Part shown: positions 57,101-64,000 of the stretch, piece after piece
How the letters are laid out: each line of letters opens with the position of its first letter
Numbering within the stretch: the first letter of the stretch is position 1
Source of the DNA: Antedon mediterranea
Lineage: Eukaryota > Echinodermata > Crinoidea > Comatulida > Antedonidae
NCBI RefSeq assembly: GCF_964355755.1
Contig: NC_092680.1
Coordinates: 14,237,001 to 14,301,000, forward strand
DNA: 64,000 nucleotides
Direction of reading: 5' to 3'
Notes under the pieces: generated by a model
The model's database searches: none
What the model saw: only the letters and a program-made list of their open reading frames with translations
What the model was told of the DNA's origin: nothing
Position numbers and translations under genes: made by a program

Positions 57101-58766
57101 AGTGCCGGTTAGTCATGAATAAGGCCCACAATATTTCTGCTTTACGAATCTCCTCACTACTACTGAAATACTGCATCGTCGCCGGGCCACTTGGGTTCGT
57201 ACGTTTCGGTATACTATTATCAACACTAGTTCCTGGTATGTCTTGTTGTTCAATAATACTGGTGATGGTACTATTAGATTTACTGGTGGATGTTGTTGGG
57301 TTGGACTTACTAAAAAATTGATTAACTTCTTGCGTCGTATTGTTAAACCTCAACTCCATTTGTTGTTTATGCTTTTTTCCGTTTTGATGAGATATTTAAA
57401 TAACGCCGACCGTCCCATGTTGGAGATATCTAATGTTTTTCTACATAGTTTACACTTTGCCTCCGTTTTTATTGATGCACGGTTAATCCACGGGGAAAAT
57501 TTGCTATCAAAAAGCATGTACGCGGCATGTTGGATAGATTTCCACTGACGAGAAACGCACGATAAAAAACTCTATCGGCAGCCATATAGAGACCGCTAAT
57601 ATACGCGCTTGCGGTGTGAGAGAGCCTCGCTGAGAGAGGTCACTATACTCGCATTCTATTTATAGCTTATCAGAGGCTATAAATAGAATGCGAGTATAGT
57701 CACTAATTAAAGTGTAATGCTAAAATGCTATGCATGTTTGCAATATTAAATTCGTTAAATTAATGTTTAAACAAAATCGGAACACAAAAAGGGCCAAGTA
57801 TTTATTTCAATAGTAATAGCTATTATGCAATAATGTACTGTGGGGGAACAAAAGAATAGTTGGGCAAAGTTTTTTCAAGGTGATTGTCATCTGAACATCA
57901 CTGGCCAGTGGCGTTCTGCAGTCAACAACCAACCTGATAAGAAAGCCTATTTCATGTACGAGCATTTATCGGCGGCGGAAAAGTCGGCACGTACAAACGT
58001 TGTTATCTTCCATGTACTTTCATACTTAATACTTTTATTGTTCAGTGTTTTCAAAACTTTATTAAAAAGAATTCATATAACTTTATTGTATTTTAACAAT
58101 TTTCAGGACATTCAAGGACAAATGCAAATTTCAAGGACTTTCCAGTACTTGAAAAAAGAGATTTATTTTTCCATGACTTTCAAGGAATTTAAGGACGCGT
58201 ACGAACCCTGTTATTAATATCATTATAATTATTTTAACGCGTGGCGTAGTCGTATTTTAATTATTAATTCATGTATGGCATAGGCCATCGCTCTCTCGCT
58301 CAACGACTATCTAGGCTACAGTAAATCCCTATAACACTCAGACTCTCGGTGGTGTGGTGTGTGTGGCACACTATTAGTGCAAGCTATAATTCACTTCCCA
58401 GAGCTCTGGGCATGCGCAATAGCGTGTCGGATTCCCTAACGGTGGGCAGTTGAGTTCCGGTGCCGGAATCCTAACCACGGCGTTTATATTATTATTATTA
58501 GGCCTACTAGCTAGGCTAGGCCTTGCTAAGCAAACTCAATTGAAGAAGCATATAGGCCCAGTATATTTTAAGATGTTTTAATTGGTTGTCCGCAACTAGC
58601 TAGTCCTGTCCTACGCTAGGCCTAAAAAACGTTGACATTTTATTTTTACCTCGTCCTTCAATTCGTCAGTGGTGGATCTTCTTAAATCAACCGGGGAAGT
58701 TTTTGCAGGAGACTCAGCTTCTGTTTGTTGATTTTCTTTTTCTACAACAACTATTTTGTTCTCCAT
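48137..58766 (-). CDS. ENSA: Alpha-endosulfine/ARPP19 homologue, PP2A-B55 inhibitor
   Basis: Minus-strand exons: 58650-58766, 49961-50059, 48137-48313, all phase 0 with GT..AG borders, total 130 residues (human ENSA 121). Exon 2 encodes SPEQEAEAKLRAKYGNVRKP and LLKKRLQKG; exon 3 starts RFFDSGDYMMAKQ, the invariant FDSGDY box whose Ser (about residue 78) is phosphorylated by Greatwall/MASTL, turning the protein into an inhibitor of PP2A-B55 at mitotic entry. The C-terminal part has GMIPTPALLPQRKPSGGKSK with the RKPS site (Ser about 119) used by PKA in ARPP19/ENSA. The N-terminal exon is acidic and low in conservation, as usual. The ATG is the first in the exon after an AT-rich upstream stretch. 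Intron 1 (8.6 kb) hosts at least three mobile elements. One gene here represents both vertebrate paralogues. Confidence 0.94.
49401..49520 (-). mobile_element. (TTTA)n plus hairpin, likely LINE/SINE 3' tail
   Basis: TCATTTCATTTATTTATTTC and then GGAGGAGCCT..AGGCTCCTCC with a ~28-base loop. It resembles 32805-32940 in layout. It lies in ENSA intron 2. Confidence 0.45.
49838..49915 (+). mobile_element. SINE/LINE tail with (ATT)n
   Basis: TTTAAGCACCTTGAGCACTT, GTGCGCTCTATAAATCTTATTATTATT: same class of 3' tail as 8030-8183. It ends about 45 bp from ENSA exon 2. Confidence 0.5.
50485..50575. repeat. Dispersed repeat, inverted relative to 58390-58490
   Basis: GTGGTTAGGATTCCGGCACC GGAACTCAACTGCCCA and GGGAATCCGACACGCTATTG CGCATGCCCAGAG appear reverse complemented at 58390-58490. 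The two copies bracket most of ENSA intron 1. Confidence 0.7.
50600..51700. other. ENSA intron 1, left part
   Basis: No gene or clear repeat is seen. A GC-richer CGCATATAACGCTTGCGTAC GCGCGC patch is at 51085-51110. Confidence 0.4.
51708..52582. mobile_element. Harbinger-like non-autonomous transposon with ATATACCGTATATA palindromes
   Basis: The ends GGCCCCGTTTCTGCTGCCA (left) and TGGCAGCAGAAACAGGGCC (right) are inverted, with ATA next to both (a 3-bp duplication, as in PIF/Harbinger). Subterminal ATATACCGTATATATACGGT words recur at both ends, and a second CCCCGTTTCTGCTGCA is at 51898, suggesting a nested or duplicated end. The inner 52080-52460 stretch has no recognised transposase. Confidence 0.68.
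53194..53278. repeat. GGTCCGG inverted-module repeat (copy 1)
   Basis: TTGGCCGCCAAAACAGGTCC GGCC, AAAATCGGTCCGGG and GCCAAATATGGTCCGG. A related module in mostly inverted order is at 54146-54262. Confidence 0.55.
53585..53905 (-). mobile_element. tRNA-derived SINE
   Basis: Read on the minus strand: a Ser/Leu tRNA-like head with A box (ACCGAGCGGGTAAGACAG) and B box (GGGGTTCGAGGCTC), then a ~200-bp structured body (AAAGAACCTAGTACATCTTT, GAGTAGGGGGTTACCCCGG), and a (TCAA)n tail at 53585-53600. Nearly full length. Confidence 0.75.
54146..54262. repeat. GGTCCGG inverted-module repeat (copy 2)
   Basis: AAACCCGGACCGATTTTGGC, GCCAAAACTGGTCCGGCCGG and CCGGACCATATTTG. It sits about 100 bp left of the hAT element. 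Confidence 0.55.
54983..57359 (-). CDS. hAT-like transposase
   Basis: Two minus-strand exons, 56965-57359 and 54983-56825, join in frame (TTT AG|G TCA) to 745 residues. N-terminal part: Ser/Thr-rich, then KAEILWALFMTNRHYSNKSM and FAYVVNYGLAPYFR. Middle: LLFDESLNKGTQLKQMDIHV (catalytic Asp region), IGMDGPNVNWKFY, GSCGLHVMHNGF, HRWVENAAVAKRFL. C-terminal: ILMLSHGQATVERGFSVNKE, the hAT dimerisation motif, and a basic coiled-coil end. Upstream of the ATG, 57550-57370 still encodes KCKLCRKTLDISNMGRSALF and, in another frame, HQNGKKHKQQ: a zinc finger (CxxC...H...H) that should be the true N-terminus but is broken by a frameshift near 57388. The RNase H-like core has no stop. Confidence 0.85.
57642..57700. 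repeat. Perfect 25-bp-arm palindrome
   Basis: ACTATACTCGCATTCTATTT ATAGC (57642-57666), 9-base loop TTATCAGAG, then the exact reverse complement (57676-57700). It lies upstream of the transposase gene, between its 5' end and the right terminus of the hAT element. Confidence 0.92.
58390..58490. repeat. Dispersed repeat, inverted relative to 50485-50575
   Basis: CTCTGGGCATGCGCAATAGC GTGTCGGATTCCCTAACG and GGCAGTTGAGTTCCGGTGCC GGAATCCTAACCACGGCG. It lies 160 bp downstream of ENSA exon 1, inside intron 1. Confidence 0.7.
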
Positions 58767-59274
58767 CTCAAAATATATGTATTTATATAGTGTAGACACA
58801 AATGAACTCAACAATTATTCGTTAACTTGAATTTTTAGAAGATAAACATTAGAAAAACTAAAAAATTTACCGTCCTAAAATTCTAGAATGGCTATGTTCT
58901 TTGAAATTTCCGACCTTCTAAAAAATATAAAGCATAGTGGGCAGGCTTCCATTCTTTCTTTGCCGATGGGGGCGCAATTTTTAAATGTCATAAAAAAACT
59001 CAAACAATATGATTTATAATTTCAAATTTAGGACGAGAGAGAAAGGTATGATATAGGCCTAGGCCTAATTTCTTTATATTTATAGAATTTTGAAAAATCG
59101 AATGCTTTATAATATAATTGTATATTGAATAGTTAGAATATTGGCATTTTTAGATAATTTATAGACTTCAAAAGGCAACTTGAAGTCAATAAAACAAAGC
59201 AAGAAGGTCTGATGAGAAGATGGAGCTAGGCTAGGCTACCTAGCTAGCTAGCTAGGCCTAGTAGTGATGCTAGT

Positions 59275-59402
59275 CAAGTCGCCCCATCGCAAAGTCGCCC
59301 CATACAAAGTCGCCCCTTACACAGTCGCCCCATCGCAAAGTCGCCCAAAACAAAGTCGCCCTGACACAGTCGCCCCATTGCAAAGTCGCCCCAACGCAAA
59401 GT
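59275..59402 (-). repeat. GGGGCGACTTTGCGATG minisatellite (copy 2)
   Basis: About eight units of GTCGCCCCATCGCAAA type on the plus strand. Together with the 60838-60925 copy it forms an inverted pair 1.65 kb apart. Flank TGATACACAAAATAACAC matches the flank of copy 1. Confidence 0.82.
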
Positions 59403-59649
59403 AGTTTACAAACAAGTGCGTAAATTAAAATGTCGCAATGATACACAAAATAACACGGAACGTATAGGCTAGGCATAAAAGGGTATGGTCGAAGCGCTAA
59501 TAATGTAGATTGTTATTTACGTCCGAGAAAAAGAAAACCTGTCAAAACAATGACAATCAAAGATTACAAAACAACGACAATCAAAGCGCACACGGCGTTC
59601 CATACAAATTACCGTTATTAAACTACTGTAGCGGCCACTTTGGTTGGCG

Positions 59650-60260
59650 GCCGCTTCGACCGTAATCCAAAAGGGGAAGCCCCGGCCGCCATGTAGTCTC
59701 AGGTCACACGATCGGCACGCTCCCCCATCATCCGAGAGGACGACAATCACTCCGTGGTCGCACTAACGTGCTAGCTCACGAGAGGGAAACCCCCGTAATT
59801 ACTCCGCCGTTGTCGCACTACAACGCACCATCTGAAGATGAGGAAACCCCGCCGGAGTTTTACGATGATATCAGTTTGAAATCGGTCGCGTTTAATTTTG
59901 GTCGCGTTTAATTTTGGTCGCGATAAAATGATGTTACGATCTAGATTATTTTTACTTTGGTCGATGAATATTTATTATTATTATTAGGCCTATATTAATA
60001 ACTGATTTTTTTTATTTTACAGGTCTATGATGAGAAAGATGTGTGCCTTAAAAAATGACTATTTGTAAACATAGTTTAAGATTATTTTTATAGTATTATT
60101 CGGCATAATGTCATTTAACAGTACATAATTATTTGAATGTGAAATATTTTATAGGAAACGTAGGCTACGTCAGTGTGTCTTTCATTTTATATGCAACAAA
60201 TTATGTAAAACAATTTATTTATAAACATTCAGTTTACTATTAGTATTACAATGAACATTG
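59650..60260 (+). repeat. ~600-bp dispersed element (copy 2; inverted relative to 31000-31560)
   Basis: See 31000-31560 for shared blocks; here they run in the opposite direction. The left third is CpG-rich (GGCGGCCGCTTCGACCG, CGGCCGCCATG). GGTCGCGTTTAATTTTGGTC GCG near 59885-59925 is mirrored by AACGCGACCAAAGTAACAAC GCG near 60750, so the full element may extend to about 60775. Confidence 0.7.
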
Positions 60261-60837
60261 ATTATAAGCCTGGAAAGGCAATCCCATCATTATATCCATT
60301 ATAAAATTGCATCATATCACCACTAGGCCTAGCTATATGTCGTAAATGATGACGGCGTGCGTGTGTGTATTCGTCGTACGTCCGTGTACGTATTATTCCG
60401 TGCCTCTTCACTGTCTTGTTTAATTTAAAATTAAATAAACACCCGATATGAGGATATTTATTAGGCATAATAATTAGAATGTTCTATAACTAAAAGGGGT
60501 GAAAAGAATTTCTTCAGTAAAATGATCATTGTGCTGTTGAATAAAAGGCGACTCCAATCTGAAACCAACCAGAGCTGCGCCTTCTGGCAGCTGTTACGTC
60601 TTTCTGCTGACCGTCGGGGATTCCCCTTTTTAAAAAACACGCACACGATACTGTACGATGGTTTTTCCAAATGATTTTTAAAAAGCATATCACTCAAACA
60701 CAAATTATGTATATAATAGGATAAACATTATAATGTATACGACATTTAACGCGACCAAAGTAACAACGCGATAGATATCAAACGCAACCGATATGATTAA
60801 AACTTCATAGCTTCATAGTCATACCAAAACAAAACCG

Positions 60838-60925
60838 TGGGCGACTTTGCCTTGGCAACTTTGCGATGGGGCGACTTTGCGTTGGGGCAACTTTGCGATG
60901 GGGCGACTTTGTATTGGGGTTTTAT
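60838..60925 (+). repeat. GGGGCGACTTTGCGATG minisatellite (copy 3)
   Basis: Five units of GGGGCGACTTTGCGTTGGGG type, followed directly by unique sequence. Confidence 0.82.
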
Positions 60926-60929
60926 GGGC

Positions 60930-61939
60930 GCTAATGCAGTTTCGTATCCACCCCTCAAAATTACTCAAAATTGTTTCAATACTTCATCTAACCTACTCAC
61001 GAGTTGTCTACAACATCCTGCAAAAAACACCTTTTCATGCATGGATTTACATAAAACTTTGTCAAATAATACATTATAAATAAGCTAAAAAATATCATGG
61101 AATTTTGTTAAAAAAGAATGGACCAAGTTATTTTCTGGAAAAAAACCCCATTATTTTTCAAACAAAATGTTTTAATTCTAGTCACTTCTCGTGACGTATG
61201 AATTTTGTGAAAAAAATCATAGTTAAAGAATAAAATACAAGGACCACTATTTCCACACTAGTAATTCAATTCACAATTTGCATTGTGTGTTGTCAACGTA
61301 CCTACTGTTGACACAGTCAAAATGGCATGTCATCAGATAATTGAGCATAATAATTTTTTTCTTTTTACAAATTTGAGCCCTATTTAAAGTTTGTCCAACT
61401 GTTAGTTACGGAGTTATATGATATGTAGGTCAAAGGTCAAATATGGCAAAAATCATACTTACGGCCGTTTTTGTACAAACTTTTCCATTAGAATGAATAC
61501 AATATTAATATGCATCTTCCAAATAATTTGACACTAAAATGATTTCATTTAATCTAAGCCTTGCACAGATATGACCATTTTGTTTTCAGTTGGTCAAAAT
61601 ATTCAAATTGAAGTCAGAGGTCAAAGATGAATTTTAGAAATTTGACATGTGTTTTATAACCAGCATGCTTCAAATATTCATAAAACACAATATTTAGTTA
61701 CACTTTCCCCTATGATCTGCACACAAAAATACATAGGGAACTGGACTATATTTAATTCGCTTTGATCCAATAATCCATTTCCTTTACCCTTTAAATAAAT
61801 ATCAAAAGTTTGCAATCTAGACTTGTTGGTCACTTAATCACAATGTTTTTTCTTTTCAGCTCATCCATCTTTTAACGATGTATTTGCAAATTATAGTAAT
61901 TACCAACTGTAGCTACAGTAGCATGTAATAATTCTTAAA
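60930..61939. other. Upstream region of ASB7
   Basis: No gene is seen. GGTCAAAGGTCAAATATGGC and AGTCAGAGGTCAAAGATGAA (61430, 61612) contain AGGTCA/GGTCAAAGGTCA words like nuclear-receptor half sites, but another AGGTCA is in ASB7 intron 1 (62780), so a repeat is equally likely. Confidence 0.35.
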
Positions 61940-63830
61940 ATGGCAGATGGAATAAGAACAAGAAGTCAACAGCTTAGTATAAGCCTAAGAAAAGAAATAG
62001 AACAAAAGCTACGTACTGCTGTTGCCTTGTTGAAAGTTCAAGATGTAAGAAGAATCTTAGAAATTGGACTGTCACCAAATAATGTTGACAGTTTTGGGTG
62101 GACTCTGCTCCATGTTGCAGCATACCATTCAAGGGATAGGATGATGAGGCTATTACTTGAATTTAATGGTAATTATGAATTAAGAGACGTTTACTATATA
62201 ACTTTAAAATAAATTTAAAGAAGGGTGACAGGAAATACTATAAACATTTAATAACAAAGACTAAAATAATAAGCTCCTCCTCTTGTTAGTTGTTAAATAA
62301 TTTTGCTTTGATTGAGTCATTTTGTTTGTTAAGTGACGGTTTCAACTCTTTTATCCATAACATTTCATTAATTAAACAATCAAATTTAAATTTGCACTTG
62401 GACAATACTTTGAAATAATTGACTGTATCAGTAGGACTAATGTCATGATTTCTTAGATGATTCTCATATGATACCCTTGTTGTGTTCGTTAGTGAGTTGA
62501 TGAAGGTGCCGACAAGTGTAACCGACATAGCTTGCATCACACGAGCCACATTGAAAATTGTACACAACGCATTAATTACTGTAGAAACAAAAGTATCAAA
62601 TTATGCACATTTTCCAAAAAATGTGATTAATAATTAAACATTTTCAATACAAGTTGAATAGTAGCAGTGGGTAGCATATTGTATGGCCTTTCATTTGATA
62701 CCATACAGTTTGTCCATTGACATTTTAGAGAATAATTTAACCTGACAATGTGTTTTTTTAAAAATCATTTTTGGGTCAAAGGTCAGTACGCATTCCCGGT
62801 AATTATTAATATATTTGTTCTTAGGTAACCCCTGTATACCAGACAAGATAGCTCATTTTACATGTCTGCACTACGCATCAATGAATGGTAAAACGCGCAT
62901 GGCTAAGTTGATCCTTGAATATGATGAAACACACACAAAAAAGGGAGTGGTTAATCAGAAGGGAAAGGAAGGCCTAACTGCATTACATCTTGCAGTCAGA
63001 AATGGTCACACAGCTTGTGTTAAGCTCCTTTTGCAGCATAATGCGGATGTGAATGCTAAGAGTATAGAAGAGATCACACCACTGGTGCTTGCCATTGTCT
63101 GGGAGAGAATCAGCTGCCTCAAATTACTTATTAATTGGTCTGCAGATATCGATACAGATGTCGGCCTTCCTCTGCAGTATTCCATCATGAAAGGTCGTTC
63201 TCATTGTACAAAACTGTTGCTGCAACATGGTGCAAATCCAAATTTAAAACATTATGAAGATGGTCAAGCTCCATTGCATATTGCAGCCATGAAAGATGAC
63301 CTTAGTACGTGTGTTTTGCTATATGCATATGGTGCCGATTGTGTGACTAAAAATGAAGATGGATTGACTCCTGTGGCTGTTGCCAGACAAAGGTCGTCAG
63401 TTGATAGGCCGTGCCTTCAATACCTCACAGATATAGCACGTAAGTTGAATTAACATCAGCTTTCTCATAGAGTAAAGTATTTTATTCATGTACAATTTGT
63501 CAATAAGTAAATCTATTAAAATAAATCTATATACAATTTAAATTTGAGGTTAAATTTGTGGGTGGATAGAAACAGCATCAATTCTTAACCTTTAACCTAG
63601 TGTAGCTTATTTTCACTTATTACCTCTTTTTACTTATTCTCTCAGTTGTTATAATTATTGAAATAAAACAATATTTGTGTTTTCTATCCATAGGAAATCC
63701 TCGATCTTTGCAAGATACCTGTCGAATAGTAATCAGGACCAGTATTGGGAAATCAAGGCTAAAAAGTATTAATAGTCTTCCACTTTGTAAGATCATGCTT
63801 GAATATCTTGAGTATAAGTATGATGATTAA
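61940..63830 (+). CDS. ASB7: ASB7-like ankyrin repeat and SOCS box protein
   Basis: Exons 61940-62168, 62825-63439, 63694-63830; GT..AG borders, phase 1 at both junctions, 326 residues (human ASB7 318). At least six ankyrin repeats: SPNNVDSFGWTLLHVAAYHS, FTCLHYASMNGKTRMAKLIL, EGLTALHLAVRNGHTACVKL, EITPLVLAIVWERISCLKLL, GLPLQYSIMKGRSHCTKLLL, GQAPLHIAAMKDDLSTCVLL and DGLTPVAVARQRSSVDRPCL. Exon 3 is the SOCS box: PRSLQDTCRIVIRTSIGKSR with the BC-box pattern L-x3-C-x3-I for Elongin B/C, then LPLCKIMLEYLEYKYDD, close to the human ending (QDLCRIKIRQCIG, KVMKDYLKHKFDD). ASB proteins are substrate adaptors of Cullin-5 ubiquitin ligases. The start is the first ATG in exon 1. A Penelope remnant lies in intron 1. 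Confidence 0.93.
62286..62575 (-). mobile_element. Penelope-like element C-terminus (GIY-YIG endonuclease) fragment
   Basis: Two minus-strand frames make one broken domain. The first gives VYNFQCGSCDASYVGYTCRH LHQ, the start of the GIY-YIG-type nuclease of Penelope elements. The second gives FKVLSKCKFKFDCLINEMLW and IKELKPSLNKQNDSIKAKLF, its C-terminal part. At least one frameshift and one stop lie between. It lies in ASB7 intron 1. Confidence 0.75.
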
Positions 63831-64000
63831 ATCCCACCTGTACAGTTTGTGATTGTAAATAGAAGATTTTATATTGGCAGAGAATGTTGCAGTTAAAACA
63901 TTAATGTAAATTGAATTAATGTTAAACCACATAAAATATCAGGCCTCCATCTGAAAGTATTTAGGGGACATCTATACATTATTTCAGGGCACAAAGATAT
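63831..64000 (+). other. Start of the ASB7 3' UTR
   Basis: AT-rich sequence after the stop codon up to the window edge; no polyadenylation signal is seen before the end. Confidence 0.45.

Larger units (their letters stand above)
54369..58210 (-). mobile_element. hAT-like DNA transposon with both ends present, 3.84 kb
   Basis: The left end CAGGGTTCGTACACCCGTGA is mirrored by the right end GCGTACGAACCCTG. Inside both ends TTTCAAGGACATT / CAAGGACTTTCC words recur (54400-54450, 58105-58190) as subterminal repeats. TTATTA flanks the element on both sides directly (54363-54368; 58211-58216), so at least six bases of an expected 8-bp duplication remain. The transposase gene is on the minus strand at 54983-57359. 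A perfect 25-bp-arm palindrome is near the right end. It lies in ENSA intron 1, in sense with the host gene. Confidence 0.85.

Noticed and set aside
61425-61640. AGGTCA-type words as nuclear receptor sites of ASB7
   Set aside because: Words also occur inside an intron in similar context, so a dispersed repeat is as likely; kept only as a remark.

Overview
The window is nuclear DNA of an animal. Protein genes are split by introns with GT..AG borders, introns and intergenic DNA are AT-rich, and several retrotransposon and DNA transposon families are present. The gene set is metazoan (AK6, C1orf43, POLR2M, TRMT10C, ENSA/ARPP19, ASB7). The short palindromic word AGGCCTA clusters in many places, which I associate with echinoderm genomes. 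My best guess is an invertebrate deuterostome, probably an echinoderm; the species is not determined. I found no bacterial operon, CRISPR array or complete virus.

Layout. 1-2.1 kb: 3' end of a + strand gene built from a tandemly duplicated cassette of three phase-compatible exons. 2.3-2.8 kb: a LINE scrap. 4.8-11.6 kb (minus): four-exon adenylate kinase isoenzyme 6. 11.9-22.9 kb (plus): seven-exon C1orf43/NICE-3 homologue, divergent from AK6 with 352 bp between the start codons. 26.3-29.6 kb (minus): four-exon POLR2M (GRINL1A/Gdown1) homologue. 31-38 kb: mobile DNA, including a long LINE ORF2 (minus) interrupted by a TA-flanked element full of minisatellites. 39.9-41.0 kb (minus): single-coding-exon TRMT10C. 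42.0-44.2 kb (plus): 5' part of a CR1-like LINE with coiled-coil and SGNH-esterase ORF1 regions. 48.1-58.8 kb (minus): three-exon ENSA/ARPP19 gene whose 8.6-kb first intron carries a probable Harbinger-like element, a tRNA-derived SINE and a 3.8-kb hAT-like transposon with recognisable ends. 59.3-60.9 kb: repeats. 61.9-63.8 kb (plus): three-exon ASB7 homologue with ankyrin repeats and a SOCS box.

The six conserved host genes do not form one pathway: nucleotide kinase/ribosome maturation, a membrane protein linked to phagocytosis, a Pol II regulator, the mitochondrial RNase P methyltransferase, a PP2A-B55 inhibitor, and a Cullin-RING adaptor. Four of the six map in human to the 1q21 and 15q21-q26 regions, so the block may preserve ancient linkage.

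The least explained parts are the exon cassette array at the left edge, the TA-flanked minisatellite carrier inside the LINE, and several non-coding repeat families present as inverted copies across the window. All exon structures were read by eye from splice signals, reading phase and remembered family resemblance; no search or alignment program was run.
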